A stretch of DNA of 64,000 nucleotides from an uncultured Alphaproteobacteria bacterium. Its GTDB lineage: Bacteria; Pseudomonadota; Alphaproteobacteria; JALCBB01. Position 1 is the first letter of the stretch, and every line of letters begins with the position of its first letter. The stretch covers positions 666,335 through 730,334 of the forward strand of contig OY279575.1 of the NCBI GenBank assembly GCA_958267355.1, read 5' to 3'. The notes beneath the pieces were generated by a model. That model searched no databases and was not told where the DNA came from. It saw only the letters and a list, made by a program, of their open reading frames with translations. The position numbers and the translations under genes were made by a program. This document shows, piece by piece, positions 7,904 through 18,364 of the stretch.

Positions 7904-10003
7904 TTAATTGGCTCCTGCAGTTGTACTGAACAAGATCCAGCCCATTAGAAGCACTAGGCCTAACAGCATCCACAGAGCGTAATGGTAGAGATATCCCGTT
8001 TGCAGTTTGCGTAATCGGGCTCCACTTCGTGCCATAAGAGACGAAACCCCGTCGGGGCCCCATCTATCAATTGTGTTTTTATCGCCTCCGTGGAAGAAAA
8101 TTTCTCCGACCCGCCAGGCTGGACGCACAAAAAGCCGCGCATAGAGCTCATCAAAAAACCACTTATGCAACAGAAAGCGATGGAGTCCAGCAAAGCGCGT
8201 TGCCAGTGTTGTGCGTAAAGCTGTGTTGCGCATAAAGAGCCATAGGGCGAGTGCAATCCCTATCGCTCCTGCGACAAGCGGAGATACCTTAACCCAAAAA
8301 GGAATTTTTCCGTGGGCTTCAAGCAACGGATCGTGCGCCAAAGAAATTGCATCTCCCCAAAACTCGTGGGCGTGGTCTCCGACAAATTCGTGGTGATAGA
8401 AGACACCTGAGAAAATTGCTCCGAGGGCAAGAAAGGCTAACGGCAGAAGCATAACCATCGGCGACTCGCGCACCCCTGCAAAGCCATGGGAGTCCGAACC
8501 ATGCGAGTCCAACTCGTGCGAGTCCAATCCGTGCGCACCTGAAGCATCAGCTTCTTTGGCATCTTCGTGGTGGTGTGCGCCGTGTGCGCTGTGTTCGCCA
8601 TCCAGCTGTGCCGCCGCTTGCTCGGCTCTAACAGAAGCCGCTAGAGCCGTATCCTGCGGCAAATGAAAAACCAGCAACAAAAGCCGCAAAGAATAAAAAG
8701 CTGTAAGCACCGCCGCGACTAGCCCTACCGCCATAGCGAAGCTTCCGATTGGTGAATGGGCAGCCCAAGCCGACTCAATAATTGCGTCTTTAGAATAAAA
8801 GCCCGCCAAGCCAAACACGCCTGGCACGCCTACGCCGATTAACGCCAAAGACCCGAGCCATAAGGCGGCACAAGACCAGGGCAGTTTTTTGGCTAATCCG
8901 CCCATAGAGCGAATATCTTGCTGGTGGTGCAAGGCTGTAATCACTGAACCTGCTCCTAAGAACAACAGGGCTTTGAAGAAGGCGTGGGTTGCTAGGTGGA
9001 ACATAGCGGCTCCGTAGGCGGAAACCCCTGCGGCAAAAAACATATAGCCCAGCTGCGAACAGGTGGAATAGGCGATAATTCGTTTAATATCGTTCTGTAC
9101 TAATGCGACTGAAGCGGCGAAGAACGCGGTTAGGGCACCAAGCACGGCGATGACTTCTAAGGCGAAGGGAGCTTCGGCAAACAAGGGGGATAGGCGGCAG
9201 ACCATAAAGACTCCTGCCGTGACCATTGTTGCGGCGTGGATTAAAGCCGAAACAGGAGTCGGCCCTTCCATTGCGTCAGGAAGCCATACATGCAATCCGA
9301 GCTGTGCTGATTTGCCCATGGCTCCGATAAAGAGCAACAGACAGGTTACGGTGAGTGCATCAAACGAAAGCCCTGCGAAGTGCCACTGTACTTCTGCGAC
9401 ATCAGCCGCTAGGGGCAGGATTTCTTCAAAGACAACACTACCGAACAAGACAAAGATTCCTGCAATCCCGAGTGCAAAGCCTAGATCTCCGACTCGATTG
9501 ACGACAAAAGCCTTAACTGCTGCTGCGTTTGCTGCGGGTTTGTGGTGCCAAAAGCCAATCAACAGATAGGAGGCGAGTCCGACTCCTTCCCACCCGAAGA
9601 ACATCTGCACGAAGTTATCGGCGGAAACCAGAGCCAACATAAAAAAGGTAAAGAGCGACAGGTACGCCATAAACCGTGACGGACTTGCATCTTCCTGCAT
9701 ATAGCCCACGGCATAGACATGCACTGCCGCTGAGACCAGAGTCACTACGCAGAACATTACGGCGGTTAGGCGATCCACATAAATTGCCCAAGAGACGGCA
9801 AAGCCGCCTGATTGAATGAAGGGAAATAATTCTTGCCGTATTGGTGTTTCGGGTAGTGTGAGCCAGACTACGACTGCCAAGAAAGCTGACAAGACCATAG
9901 GCACGACTGCCAAGCCGTTTGCCAAACTGCGATTGCGTCTGCCGAAGGTACCGCTGGCAAGGGCTCCGAAGAGAGGCAAAAAGACAACAAGTGCGACCAG
10001 CAT
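7904..10003 (-). CDS. nuoL: NADH-quinone oxidoreductase subunit L
   Basis: NuoL is the distal antiporter-like subunit of complex I with the long lateral helix. Conserved blocks include FFGWEGVGLASYLLIGFW, KAFVVNRVGDLGFALG, KSAQLGLHVWLPDAMEGPTP and IIAYSTCSQLGYM. At 699 residues it is slightly long. The excess lies between about 8475 and 8620, where a hydrophilic His/Asp/Ser loop contains three 5-residue repeats (LDSHE, LDSHG, SDSHG) preceded by GAHHHED. The loop sits between transmembrane blocks. It is followed 4 bases upstream of its start by the end of nuoK, in tight operon spacing. Confidence 0.95.
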   Translation of the reverse strand: MLVALVVFLPLFGALASGTFGRRNRSLANGLAVVPMVLSAFLAVVVWLTLPETPIRQELFPFIQSGGFAVSWAIYVDRLTAVMFCVVTLVSAAVHVYAVGYMQEDASPSRFMAYLSLFTFFMLALVSADNFVQMFFGWEGVGLASYLLIGFWHHKPAANAAAVKAFVVNRVGDLGFALGIAGIFVLFGSVVFEEILPLAADVAEVQWHFAGLSFDALTVTCLLLFIGAMGKSAQLGLHVWLPDAMEGPTPVSALIHAATMVTAGVFMVCRLSPLFAEAPFALEVIAVLGALTAFFAASVALVQNDIKRIIAYSTCSQLGYMFFAAGVSAYGAAMFHLATHAFFKALLFLGAGSVITALHHQQDIRSMGGLAKKLPWSCAALWLGSLALIGVGVPGVFGLAGFYSKDAIIESAWAAHSPIGSFAMAVGLVAAVLTAFYSLRLLLLVFHLPQDTALAASVRAEQAAAQLDGEHSAHGAHHHEDAKEADASGAHGLDSHELDSHGSDSHGFAGVRESPMVMLLPLAFLALGAIFSGVFYHHEFVGDHAHEFWGDAISLAHDPLLEAHGKIPFWVKVSPLVAGAIGIALALWLFMRNTALRTTLATRFAGLHRFLLHKWFFDELYARLFVRPAWRVGEIFFHGGDKNTIDRWGPDGVSSLMARSGARLRKLQTGYLYHYALWMLLGLVLLMGWILFSTTAGAN

Positions 10004-10007
10004 GGTT

Positions 10008-10337
10008 CTATCCCTTTAAGCTGTCCACATCTTGGACTTCAATGCTTCCCCGCAAGCGAAAGAAGACTACCAGTATTGCCAAGCCGATTGCGGCTTCTGC
10101 AGCTGCTACGGTTAGGATAAACATAACTAGAACTTGTCCGACTGCGTCTTCTAGGGCTGCTGAAAAGGCTACCAGATTGATATTTACTGCCAGTAGGATT
10201 AGCTCTATTGCCATGAGCAAAACGATGATATTTTTGCGTCCGACGAAGAGTCCGAAGGCACCGAGCGTAAAAAGCAGGGCTGCGACCACTAGGTAGTGGG
10301 TCAAGCTCGGAAAAAACCAGTGTGCGTTTTCAAACAT
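10008..10337 (-). CDS. nuoK: NADH-quinone oxidoreductase subunit K
   Basis: NuoK is a three-helix subunit of complex I homologous to MrpC. The conserved [20 protein letters not shown] and [15 protein letters not shown] segments, each with a buried helix glutamate ([15 protein letters not shown]), are present. An open frame extends to 10460, but those extra residues are non-family and overlap nuoJ. The ATG at 10337 gives 109 residues, the normal size, and overlaps nuoJ by 8 bases. Confidence 0.94.
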   Translation of the reverse strand: MFENAHWFFPSLTHYLVVAALLFTLGAFGLFVGRKNIIVLLMAIELILLAVNINLVAFSAALEDAVGQVLVMFILTVAAAEAAIGLAILVVFFRLRGSIEVQDVDSLKG

Positions 10338-10998
10338 CCCAATCCACTCCTCCACCAATTGGCGGATTGTTTGCGTGAATGCGGGCTTCGGCAGGACGCA
10401 AAACCTGTTCGGCAATTTCTTGTCTTCGTACGCCGGGGCGGGTGCGATGGGTGAGCACAATTGCGCCGATCATTGCGACCAGAAGCACTAAGCCTGAAGC
10501 CTGAAACAATAGGAAGTAATCGTCGTATAAAACCGCGCCAAGCATTTTTATGTTGCTGACTTCGGCTCCGACTTCGGCGAATGGCACGGCGGTAGCAACT
10601 GTTGCGCTGACGAAGCGCAGGTCTTGGGCGGCGTGCCATCCGATGGCGGTTAGGATTAACTCGGCGAGTAGCACAAGTGCGAGCAATGCGCCTAAGGGCA
10701 GATGGCGTAAGAAGCCTTCGCGCAGGGCGACTAGCTCCATATCTAGCATCATAACCACGAACAAGAACAGGACTGCCACGGCTCCGACATAGACTACGAC
10801 TAAGATCATCGCTAAGAATTCGGCTCCTAAGAGCAGAAACAATCCTGCCGCGTTGAAGAAGCACAAGATTAGAAACAGCACCGAATGTACAGGAGCCCTT
10901 GCCAGGACCACCGCCAAGGCAGACCCGACCAGCACGCCTGACAAGACCCAAAAGGCGAGTGCTGTCAGAATCGGAGCAGGATTCGCAAATAGCTCCAT
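10330..10998 (-). CDS. nuoJ: NADH-quinone oxidoreductase subunit J
   Basis: NuoJ is a five-helix membrane subunit of complex I. The conserved [45 protein letters not shown] and a final helix [11 protein letters not shown] are visible, including the pi-bulge helix with the [13 protein letters not shown] motif. It is 222 residues long. The start codon overlaps the nuoI stop as TAATG at 10998. The C-terminal tail after the last helix ([16 protein letters not shown]) is hydrophilic, as in alphaproteobacterial homologues. Confidence 0.93.
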   Translation of the reverse strand: MELFANPAPILTALAFWVLSGVLVGSALAVVLARAPVHSVLFLILCFFNAAGLFLLLGAEFLAMILVVVYVGAVAVLFLFVVMMLDMELVALREGFLRHLPLGALLALVLLAELILTAIGWHAAQDLRFVSATVATAVPFAEVGAEVSNIKMLGAVLYDDYFLLFQASGLVLLVAMIGAIVLTHRTRPGVRRQEIAEQVLRPAEARIHANNPPIGGGVDWDV

Positions 10999-11627
10999 TA
11001 CTGCGATTCCCCGTGTGTAGTGTTGGGGGTGGCGATGGGTGTAGTGCTGGGGGTAGCGATGGGTGTGGCGGTGGGGCTATCGGTATGGCTAGCGGCGTGG
11101 GAGGTATGACTAGCGGCTTGATTATGCTCTGTAGCGTCTTCTAAGGCCTCTAGGCGAAGATTTTCGGCCATAGCGGTTTCCCATAGCGTGCCATTTTCCA
11201 GCAGCTTGTCGCGGTCGTAGAAGAGCTCTGCGCGTGATTCGGCTACGAATTCAAAATTTGGCCCTTCAACGATGGCATCTACGGGGCAGGCTTCTTGGCA
11301 GAATCCGCAGTAGATGCATTTTGTCATATCAATATCGTATCGGGTGGTGCGGCGTGAGCCATCGGCTCGTGGTTCGGCTTCAATGGTGATTGCTTGTGCT
11401 GGACAGACTGCTTCACAGAGCTTACAGGCGATGCATCGTTCTTCTCCGTTGGGATAGCTGCGTAAGGCGTGTTCGCCACGGAAGCGCGGCGAAAGTGGGC
11501 CTTTTTCCTGCGGATACGAAAGCGTCACCTTCGGAGAAAAGAAATAGCGCAAAGTAAGAGCCATTCCTGATAGGAGTTCAGGCAGGGCAAATCCGATTAG
11601 GCGGCGGGGCAGTGCGGTAGGTTTCAT
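10998..11627 (-). CDS. nuoI: NADH-quinone oxidoreductase subunit I
   Basis: NuoI carries clusters N6a and N6b in the peripheral arm of complex I. Two 4Fe-4S ferredoxin motifs are seen: [12 protein letters not shown] and [12 protein letters not shown], and [15 protein letters not shown] precedes the first. I chose the ATG at 11627 ([11 protein letters not shown]), the usual family start. The frame is open further upstream through a tandem array to 11798, so a repeat-bearing N-terminal extension cannot be excluded. The C-terminus carries about 35 residues of Ser/Thr/Pro-rich repeat ([16 protein letters not shown]; 24-base period) after the point where homologues end. Confidence 0.93.
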   Translation of the reverse strand: MKPTALPRRLIGFALPELLSGMALTLRYFFSPKVTLSYPQEKGPLSPRFRGEHALRSYPNGEERCIACKLCEAVCPAQAITIEAEPRADGSRRTTRYDIDMTKCIYCGFCQEACPVDAIVEGPNFEFVAESRAELFYDRDKLLENGTLWETAMAENLRLEALEDATEHNQAASHTSHAASHTDSPTATPIATPSTTPIATPNTTHGESQ

Positions 11628-11750
11628 GGTTTTGGGTCCTGTTGGAATTTTGCTTTCGTTAAAGCCCTGTTCTGTTAAAGCCTTGTTTTGATTTAAAGCC
11701 TTGTCTGATTTAAAGCCCTGTTCTGTTAAAGCCTTGTCTGATTTAAAGCC
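11628..11750. repeat. Stop-codon-containing tandem array between nuoH and nuoI
   Basis: Six copies of TTAAAGCC (plus strand) begin at 11659, 11675, 11693, 11710, 11726 and 11743, spaced 16-18 bases apart, with TGTTCTG or TGTCTGATT between them. The copy at 11743 is the nuoH stop codon and last codons. On the minus strand the array therefore reads as repeated copies of the nuoH 3' end placed between nuoH and nuoI. The nuoI frame happens to stay open through it. Confidence 0.85.
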
Positions 11751-12774
11751 CTGGGGGAAGATTTGGATCAGGCAACAGGTCAAAGGCGAAAAGTACAATT
11801 GCCGTGAGAGTTAGCCAAATCAAAGTGAAGGGCAGGAAGATCCGCCAGCCCAACCGCATCAACTGGTCGTAGCGATAGCGCGGAAAGCTTGCCCGCACCC
11901 ACAGGAAGCAAAACAGAATGAGAGCAATCTTAGCGAAGAACCAGATAAATCCTGGCACGAGAGTAAAGGGAAGAATTTCTAGTGGGGGTAACCATCCGCC
12001 TAAGAACAACAGCACGGTCATTGCGCTCATTAGGATCATATTGGCGTATTCGCCTAAGAAAAATAGCGCAAACGGAATAGAGCCATATTCCACGAAATAT
12101 CCGCCGACCAGCTCGGACTCTCCTTCGGGTAGGTCAAAGGGTGCACGGTTTGTTTCGGCAAGAATAGAGACAAAGAAAATCACAAACAGCGGCAGGTGTG
12201 GAATGGCAAACCAGATTGTTTTTTGTGCTTCAACGATTGCGGTTAAGTTCAACGAGCCTACGGTCAGCAAGACCGTGACGATCACAAAGCCCATGGAAAT
12301 TTCATAGCTCACCATCTGTGCTGCTGAGCGCAAAGCCCCTAAAAAAGCATACTGCGAGTTGGAAGCCCAACCCGCCATAATGATTCCATAAACTCCGAGA
12401 GAAGAAATTGCGAAAAGATATAAAATCCCGACATTGATATCGGCGAGTGCTAATCCTGCATCAATTGGAATTACTGCCCAAGCGACAAACGCCAAAGTAA
12501 AAGTAATCATGGGTGCCAAGAGAAAAATCACGCTATTGGCTTGCGTGGGTAAAATTGGTTCCTTAAAAAGCAGCTTGAAGGCATCGGCGAAGGGTTGCAG
12601 GAGTCCGAAGGGGCCAACTGTATTGGGCCCGCGTCGCATCTGCATGGCTGCGATTACGCGACGCTCGGCGTAGGTCAAGTAGGCGACAGACAAGATCAGC
12701 GGCACAACAAACGCCAAGATCTTGCCGAGCAAGATCAATCCAGGGACAAGCCAGACGGAGAGAAAAATTTCCAT
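11743..12774 (-). CDS. nuoH: NADH-quinone oxidoreductase subunit H
   Basis: NuoH forms the quinone-access chamber of complex I and links the peripheral and membrane arms. Conserved segments are [54 protein letters not shown] and [17 protein letters not shown], and a C-terminal [13 protein letters not shown]. The 343-residue length is normal with about eight helices. The start overlaps the nuoG stop (TGATG at 12772-12776). Its stop codon is reiterated in the spacer that follows. Confidence 0.96.
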   Translation of the reverse strand: MEIFLSVWLVPGLILLGKILAFVVPLILSVAYLTYAERRVIAAMQMRRGPNTVGPFGLLQPFADAFKLLFKEPILPTQANSVIFLLAPMITFTLAFVAWAVIPIDAGLALADINVGILYLFAISSLGVYGIIMAGWASNSQYAFLGALRSAAQMVSYEISMGFVIVTVLLTVGSLNLTAIVEAQKTIWFAIPHLPLFVIFFVSILAETNRAPFDLPEGESELVGGYFVEYGSIPFALFFLGEYANMILMSAMTVLLFLGGWLPPLEILPFTLVPGFIWFFAKIALILFCFLWVRASFPRYRYDQLMRLGWRIFLPFTLIWLTLTAIVLFAFDLLPDPNLPPGL

Positions 12775-15008
12775 CAGCTTGCCTCCACTTCCTGTGGGCT
12801 TAAGCCTTCTTGTGGAGCCAAATCAAACAACGGCGAGCCAGTCTGCGGAAATATTTGCTCTGCTGAACCACTGCGAGCTGCTTGCCGCACTGCTGAGCAA
12901 CGCGCCATAGTTTCTGACACCCGTGAAATTGAATCGGTGCGATAGAAGTCAGGCACGATTGGCGTGAAGGCTTCTTGGCTGAAGTTTAATTCGCTTTGGG
13001 TGGCGTGCCATTGGCTCCATTCTGCTTTTTGCGGCTTGTCTAGCTCTGCCAGCACGGGATGATCGGCAAACAGCTTTTGCCGTAGCTGTGGCAAGGTATC
13101 AAAGGGCAGGACTACTCCGCCACCAGACTGCTTTGCCAAGGCTCCGGATACGGCACGGATGATTTTCCAATCTTCGCGGGCTTCGCCAGGCGGAAAAATT
13201 GCCCGATTGGCAGTTTGCACTCTTCCTTCTGTGTTTACATATAGCCCTTCTTTCTCAGGCCAAGCTGCGGCGGGCAGAACTAAATCGGCATGGCTTGCGC
13301 CAAGATCTCCGTGGTGTCCCTGATAGACAACGAAGGTCTTGCCGAGCTTTTCGTAAGGATTTTCGCGGGAGTTTTCGTCAGGAGCAGAATTCCCCAGCTC
13401 ATCAGCTCCCAGAAGCCACAGGATATCCAGCTCACCTGCTTCTGCCGCCTGAATGATTTCTGCTGTGCCCTTACCCCCCTTGCCTCCATTACCGCCCTGT
13501 GTGGGCACGAAGCCCATCAGCAATCCCCCTACACGCGAAGCGGCTGAGTGCAGTACGTTAAAGCCGTTCCAAGTGCTCTGCCCTACGGCTCCGACTTGCT
13601 CTGACAGGCGGCGTAGGCCTTCCCACAGGGCTTTTCCGTCTGGACGAGCTGCTGAACCTGCTCCGACGATGATTAGGGGTTTGTCTGCCCCTGCCAAGAC
13701 TTCGGCGAAGCCTGTGCCAGCTAGAAGCTGTTCTAGGGCTTGCGGACTATTTCCCAAAGACTCTACGGCGTAGGTTAGATCGGCTTCGGCTCCGATTTGC
13801 GCGATGGGTAGAACTCCACCCTGTACGCCTTGCAGGAAGCGTTTGCGCAGTCGTGCGTTGATCAATGCGCCTTCGTCACGCGGATTGCATCCGATTAGAA
13901 GCACAGCGTCGGCTTCTTCAATTCCAGCAATTGTGGAATTAAACAGCCACGCGACAGGAGCCGATAGATCTCCACTCCCCAACTCTCCGCCTTCTTGTCG
14001 GCAATCTATGTTTTGACAGCCACGAGCGGCGAAAAGACTTTTCAAGGCGTAGAGTGAATCGCAATCGGCTAGATTTCCTGCCAGTGCTGCCATGCGTTCT
14101 GCTTCGCAGGAAGCCATACGCTCTGCCAAGATGGTAAGTGCGGTATCCCAGTTGGTTTCGGTGAGTTTTCCGTTTGGGGTACGCAGGTATGGTCTATCTA
14201 GTCTTTGGCGTACTAGCCCATCGATTGCGTGGCGGGCTTTGTCGTGGATCCAATCTTCGTTTACCTCTTCGTGGAGTCGGGGTAAAACCCGCAGGACTTG
14301 TCTACCGCGTGAATCGACGCGAATATTGCTACCGACTCCGTCGCTGACATCTACGGATTGGGCGTGATTTAATTCCCACGGACGAGCGGCAAAGCTATAC
14401 GGAGCACTTGTTAAAGCTCCGACAGGACAAACATCAACCAAGCAGCCTGCAAACTCTGTATCTAACGCGCGTCCCATAGTTGTAATTTCGGCTTCTTCGC
14501 CGCGATTGATTAGCCCTAGATCTTCTACGCCGGCAATTTCGGTTGCAAAGCGCACGCAACGGGTGCAGTGGATACAGCGTGTCATGAAGGTTTTAATCAA
14601 CGGACCCAAATACTGTTCGGGCATTGCCCGTTTGTTATCGGCGAAACGCGAAGTGCCGCGTCCGTAGCCTAGCGACTGGTCTTGCAGGTCGCATTCACCG
14701 CCTTGGTCGCAGATTGGACAATCCAGCGGATGATTAATCAGCAAAAATTCCATCACCCCTTCACGGGCGGCTTCTACTGAAGGAGTGTCTGTACGCACCA
14801 CCATTCCGTCTGCCGCAGGAAATGCACAAGACGCAATTGGCTTGGGTGCGTTTTCTAGTTCCACGAGACACATGCGGCAGTTGCCTGCGACTGATAGCTT
14901 GTCGTGGTAGCAGAAATGCGGTACTTCCACGCCGGCGGCGACGCAGGCTTGAAAGACACTGCTTCCGTCTTCTACTTCAACCTCTATGTCGTTGATTTTT
15001 AATTTCAC
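12774..15008 (-). CDS. nuoG: NADH-quinone oxidoreductase subunit G
   Basis: NuoG is the large iron-sulphur subunit of complex I. The N-terminal 2Fe-2S domain has [15 protein letters not shown]; the His/Cys cluster region has [15 protein letters not shown]; a 4Fe-4S site has [10 protein letters not shown] and CPVGAL. A molybdopterin-oxidoreductase-like domain follows. I chose the GTG at 15008: GGGAGA lies upstream and GTGA overlaps the stop of the preceding gene. A GTG at 15053 would add 15 non-family residues inside that gene. The resulting length is 744 residues. A Gly/Lys stretch ([10 protein letters not shown]) lies near 13480. Confidence 0.94.
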   Translation of the reverse strand: MKLKINDIEVEVEDGSSVFQACVAAGVEVPHFCYHDKLSVAGNCRMCLVELENAPKPIASCAFPAADGMVVRTDTPSVEAAREGVMEFLLINHPLDCPICDQGGECDLQDQSLGYGRGTSRFADNKRAMPEQYLGPLIKTFMTRCIHCTRCVRFATEIAGVEDLGLINRGEEAEITTMGRALDTEFAGCLVDVCPVGALTSAPYSFAARPWELNHAQSVDVSDGVGSNIRVDSRGRQVLRVLPRLHEEVNEDWIHDKARHAIDGLVRQRLDRPYLRTPNGKLTETNWDTALTILAERMASCEAERMAALAGNLADCDSLYALKSLFAARGCQNIDCRQEGGELGSGDLSAPVAWLFNSTIAGIEEADAVLLIGCNPRDEGALINARLRKRFLQGVQGGVLPIAQIGAEADLTYAVESLGNSPQALEQLLAGTGFAEVLAGADKPLIIVGAGSAARPDGKALWEGLRRLSEQVGAVGQSTWNGFNVLHSAASRVGGLLMGFVPTQGGNGGKGGKGTAEIIQAAEAGELDILWLLGADELGNSAPDENSRENPYEKLGKTFVVYQGHHGDLGASHADLVLPAAAWPEKEGLYVNTEGRVQTANRAIFPPGEAREDWKIIRAVSGALAKQSGGGVVLPFDTLPQLRQKLFADHPVLAELDKPQKAEWSQWHATQSELNFSQEAFTPIVPDFYRTDSISRVSETMARCSAVRQAARSGSAEQIFPQTGSPLFDLAPQEGLSPQEVEAS

Positions 15009-15604
15009 GGCAAGGTCTCCCTGTGGTTTTGCCACCGTCCGTTTAGGATCCACGGGAGCAAAACATTGAATCCAGGTACGAAAATGTACAGAGCCCAGAA
15101 GTCAGCATAGCCGCTACGCCGACAGACCAACAGAGTCGCTCGCCATAGGCTCCAGATGTAGAACAGCACCAAGGACAGGCTTGCCGCACTGGCTAAGAAC
15201 AGGTGTAGGAAAAATTCTCCGCGTGGAGAGAGTCCAAGCAGCTGTATGGCGAAGTGGTGGTTTGCAGGTGTGCCAGACAGAGCCGATAGCAGTGCGGGAA
15301 GTGTCCAAGCCATCACCACAAGGGCAGCCAGCAGTGCCACAGGAGCCAATAGCGTCAAAGCTCGTCTGCCGCGTTGTGCTGCCATTTCAGCAAGCGGATT
15401 GACAGGCTTGTGCCACTCCATGGAGGCGAAGAGCCAGACGCAGATGAGTCGTGAGACCAGCGGCACGAAGGCGAAGAGAGCAAAGCTTTTTGCGCGTCCT
15501 ACCTTGACCAACAGAGCTGCCAGCGGCACTGCCAAGATGACAGCGTGGAAAAGATACAGGGCGAGCGATACGCCAAGTTCTCCGCCGACGACCAGAAAGC
15601 TCAT
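15005..15604 (-). CDS. Unrecognised multi-helix membrane protein inside the nuo operon
   Basis: I do not recognise this 199-residue protein as a complex I subunit. It has about four to five hydrophobic helices and no obvious cofactor motif. Two short segments, KVGRAKSFALFAFVPLV near residue 35 and RRSGYADFWALYIFVPGF near residue 165, resemble the 'aGr..w.alipi.n' segments of small prokaryotic membrane families such as DUF5684; that resemblance is by eye only. The upstream neighbour (15601-16350) has a similar segment, so the pair may be distant paralogues. The gene overlaps both neighbours by 4 bases (ATGA and GTGA), so it is embedded in the operon between nuoF and nuoG. Confidence 0.75.
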   Translation of the reverse strand: MSFLVVGGELGVSLALYLFHAVILAVPLAALLVKVGRAKSFALFAFVPLVSRLICVWLFASMEWHKPVNPLAEMAAQRGRRALTLLAPVALLAALVVMAWTLPALLSALSGTPANHHFAIQLLGLSPRGEFFLHLFLASAASLSLVLFYIWSLWRATLLVCRRSGYADFWALYIFVPGFNVLLPWILNGRWQNHRETLP

Positions 15605-16350
15605 ACGACTTCTCCTTCACCCGAGCCTACGGGAGCCGAAGCCACAGACGCAGAAGACACAGCTGTTGAAGACACGGCTGTTGAAGACACAGATGCTGAA
15701 GACACAGAAGCCGAAGACACGGGTGTTGAAGCCGCAGGGGCAAAAGGCACCAGAACAGGAGCAAAAGCCCGGGCTGGCTCTTTGTATAAGTAGCCAAGCG
15801 GTACAAGGCGCAAGATTGGAATTTGACTTGGTATGAGCCACCACCAGGAGACATTGCCTGTTTGGCGGCTAATTTGTATTTGCCGAATTGCCACTGCCAA
15901 GATAACTAAAGGCGGAGCTGATAAAAGCATTGTTGCGCCTAGTACTGTAAAGACTACGAAAAACCACGAGGCGAAATCTAATCCTGCGTTTGGCAAAAGG
16001 AGTGCAACAAAGACTCCTGCGGCTCCTACGATGGGCAGAAATATGGCAAGGCAAAGCCAGACGATAAGCCGCTTCATCCATACGGCGGCTTGGACTTCAT
16101 CGCCCTGCAAAAGATGCAGAGCCAGCAATGGAGTCCAAACCCCGATGAGCGGATGAAAAGACCACAAGCCCCAAGCGGCTGTGCGCCCTGCCGTACGGAA
16201 GAGTCTTGCGTAGAAGACCAAACCTGCAACGGCTTCTATCAGCAAGATTGACAGGGCGAAAAGCACCAAGCCGACAAGCCCCCCGAGCAGAGTCGGCAGG
16301 TGCGAGCTAAATGCCTTAACCAAGGGCAACTGTAGAAGTAAAAGCTCCAT
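15601..16350 (-). CDS. Unrecognised membrane protein with a 5-residue repeat tail, inside the nuo operon
   Basis: This 249-residue protein has about five hydrophobic helices in its first 190 residues. A segment near residue 50 (LFRTAGRTAAWGLWSFHPLI) resembles the matching segment of the next gene. After the last helix and a Pro/Ala linker, the C-terminus is a tandem repeat with a 15-base period: SSASV, SSASV, SSTAV, SSTAV, SSASV, ASAPV. The antisense strand reads as acidic EDT repeats, which I regard as a shadow. It lies 5 bases after nuoF and overlaps the next gene by 4 bases. Function is unknown; position suggests an accessory or assembly factor for complex I. Confidence 0.75.
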   Translation of the reverse strand: MELLLLQLPLVKAFSSHLPTLLGGLVGLVLFALSILLIEAVAGLVFYARLFRTAGRTAAWGLWSFHPLIGVWTPLLALHLLQGDEVQAAVWMKRLIVWLCLAIFLPIVGAAGVFVALLLPNAGLDFASWFFVVFTVLGATMLLSAPPLVILAVAIRQIQISRQTGNVSWWWLIPSQIPILRLVPLGYLYKEPARAFAPVLVPFAPAASTPVSSASVSSASVSSTAVSSTAVSSASVASAPVGSGEGEVV

Positions 16351-16355
16351 GGGCT

Positions 16356-17732
16356 TTAATCTTTTAGTACTGCTTCTGGTGTAGCAGGTGTAGCTGCTGA
16401 CGAAGCAGACGCTATGGCTTCTACGGAAGCGGGTGCACCCCCTTCCCCCGTGGGGCTCTTCGTCACGCTTTCTGCTTGGACAATCCGCGACTCCAACAAG
16501 GGTCTGAAATGCCGCATCAAGCCTTGTATCGGCCAGGCGGCGGCATCGCCGAAGGCACAGATTGTGTGTCCTTCAACCTGCCGTGACACTTGCCACAATA
16601 GATCTAAATCTTCTGCTCTCCCCTGCCCTGCGGAAAAACGTTTCATGATACGGTACATCCAGCCACAGCCTTCGCGACAAGGCGTACATTGCCCGCAGGA
16701 CTCATGCATATAAAAATGGGCAAATCTTCCGACTGCTTCTATTAAGTCGGTTTTTTTATCCATCACAATTACAGCTGCAGTACCCAAGCCTGATTGATGC
16801 GAAGCCAGCGTATCAAAATCCATCAACAGATCATCACAGATATGTTTCGGCAATAAGGGCATAGACGAACCCCCTGGCACTACGGCTTGAAGTTCGTCCC
16901 AACCGCCGATGACTCCCCCTGCGTGTTGCTCTATTAAATCGCGCAAAGGAATTCCTAACTCTTCTTCTACATTGCACGGAGTCTCTACGGCACCTGAAAT
17001 AGAGTAAATTTTCGTACCTGTATTTTTTGGTCTGCCTAAGTTGCTCCACCAATCGGAGCCACGGCGCAAGATTGTGGGGACTACGGCTATCGTCTCAACA
17101 TTATTCACAGTCGTTGGACAGCCCCACAAGCCAACTCCCGCTGGAAAGGGGGGCTTTAACCGCGGCATACCTTTCTTCCCCTCCATAGACTCCAGAAGAG
17201 CCGTTTCTTCGCCGCAGATGTAGGCACCTGCGCCACGGGTAACTTCTATATCAAAGGCAAAGCCACTGCCTGCTGCGTTATCTCCGAGCAAGCCTGCGGT
17301 GCGGGCTTCGGCGATGGCTTCTTCTAGTCGTTGTAAGGGAAGCCAATACTCTCCACGGATGTAAATATACGCTTTGTGCGCTCCCATTGCGAAGCCAGCG
17401 ATTAAACACCCTTCCAATAGCAGGTGTGGGTCATTGCGTAGAATTTCTCTATCCTTGCACGAGCCTGGTTCGGACTCGTCCGCGTTAATCACCAAGTAGT
17501 GCGGAAATTCCCCTTCTTCTTTTGGCATGAAAGACCATTTCAAGCCTGTCGGAAAGCCTGCTCCCCCGCGTCCGCGTAGGCCTGAGTCTTTAACTTTAGA
17601 GATAATTTCTTCGCGTCCTTGGGCGAGTAGTGCGGCGGTGTTTTGCCATACGCCGCGGCTTTGTGCTCCTGCGAGTTGCCAGTCGGCTTGTCCGTGAAGA
17701 TTGCGGAATACTTTATCTGACTCGGCGAGCAT
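16356..17732 (-). CDS. nuoF: NADH-quinone oxidoreductase subunit F
   Basis: NuoF binds NADH, FMN and cluster N3 at the tip of complex I. The nucleotide/FMN motifs [18 protein letters not shown] and [17 protein letters not shown], the [19 protein letters not shown] segment and the cluster ligands [13 protein letters not shown] are all present. It is 458 residues. The start overlaps the nuoE stop (TAATG). The last about 45 residues are a Ser/Ala/Thr-rich tail longer than in most homologues, though without a clean repeat. Confidence 0.96.
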   Translation of the reverse strand: MLAESDKVFRNLHGQADWQLAGAQSRGVWQNTAALLAQGREEIISKVKDSGLRGRGGAGFPTGLKWSFMPKEEGEFPHYLVINADESEPGSCKDREILRNDPHLLLEGCLIAGFAMGAHKAYIYIRGEYWLPLQRLEEAIAEARTAGLLGDNAAGSGFAFDIEVTRGAGAYICGEETALLESMEGKKGMPRLKPPFPAGVGLWGCPTTVNNVETIAVVPTILRRGSDWWSNLGRPKNTGTKIYSISGAVETPCNVEEELGIPLRDLIEQHAGGVIGGWDELQAVVPGGSSMPLLPKHICDDLLMDFDTLASHQSGLGTAAVIVMDKKTDLIEAVGRFAHFYMHESCGQCTPCREGCGWMYRIMKRFSAGQGRAEDLDLLWQVSRQVEGHTICAFGDAAAWPIQGLMRHFRPLLESRIVQAESVTKSPTGEGGAPASVEAIASASSAATPATPEAVLKD

Positions 17733-18364
17733 TAGGGTTTATCTCCTACTGGCTCGGAAGCGATGCGTCCTGTTTGTGAACCACTGTGCGTGGGTAATTT
17801 GTCTTGGCGCAAGTCGCGGACAATTTCTCCTGCTTGTTCGGGGCTTAAATCTTCGTAGTATTCGCGGTCATTAATCTGCATAACAGGAGCATTACAACAG
17901 CCGCCTAAGCACTCTACTTCTTCTACGGAAACGGCACCATCGGCTGAAACTTCTCCTAGATGTGATACGCCTGCGGCTTTTAGGCAAGCGGCTGTGATCT
18001 TGTCCGAACCCCGCAACCAACAAGGAGTCGTACGACACACCTGCACGCGCCACCTGCCCTTATTCTCGGTGTTGAGCATTGTGTAGAAGCGGGCTACTTC
18101 CTGCACCCGTATCGGAGCCATCGCCAAGACTTCTGCGACATGCACGATGGCGGCTTCACTGAGCCAGCCGCCGTTTTGGTCTTGAGCTAGATATAAAGCC
18201 CACAGGACTGCTGACGCGGCTCTGCCTTCAGGATAGCGTGCGATTGCTTGGTTTAGCTTGGCGCGATTTTCTTCGCTGAAGTGGAAGGCTTCTTGGGCTT
18301 CAGCGTTGCCTGCCTTGTGCGGTGGCGACCAGCTAGAAGTTTTGACGATGGGAGCTGTTGTCAT
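17732..18364 (-). CDS. nuoE: NADH-quinone oxidoreductase subunit E
   Basis: NuoE carries the 2Fe-2S cluster N1a next to NuoF. The four cluster cysteines are visible in [13 protein letters not shown] and [15 protein letters not shown]. The thioredoxin-like core ends near residue 185, followed by a hydrophilic tail. The protein is 210 residues. It overlaps nuoD as ATGA and nuoF by 1 base, consistent with stoichiometric translation. Confidence 0.95.
   Translation of the reverse strand: MTTAPIVKTSSWSPPHKAGNAEAQEAFHFSEENRAKLNQAIARYPEGRAASAVLWALYLAQDQNGGWLSEAAIVHVAEVLAMAPIRVQEVARFYTMLNTENKGRWRVQVCRTTPCWLRGSDKITAACLKAAGVSHLGEVSADGAVSVEEVECLGGCCNAPVMQINDREYYEDLSPEQAGEIVRDLRQDKLPTHSGSQTGRIASEPVGDKP

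Noticed and set aside
7902..8063. N-terminal extension of NuoM
   Set aside because: The extra residues overlap nuoL, are not membrane-like, and the ATG at 7901 fits the family start and operon spacing.
15545..15793. Plus-strand acidic repeat protein (EDTAVEDT pattern)
   Set aside because: It is the antisense of the repeat tail of the membrane-protein gene at 15601-16350, which is embedded in the nuo operon on the minus strand.
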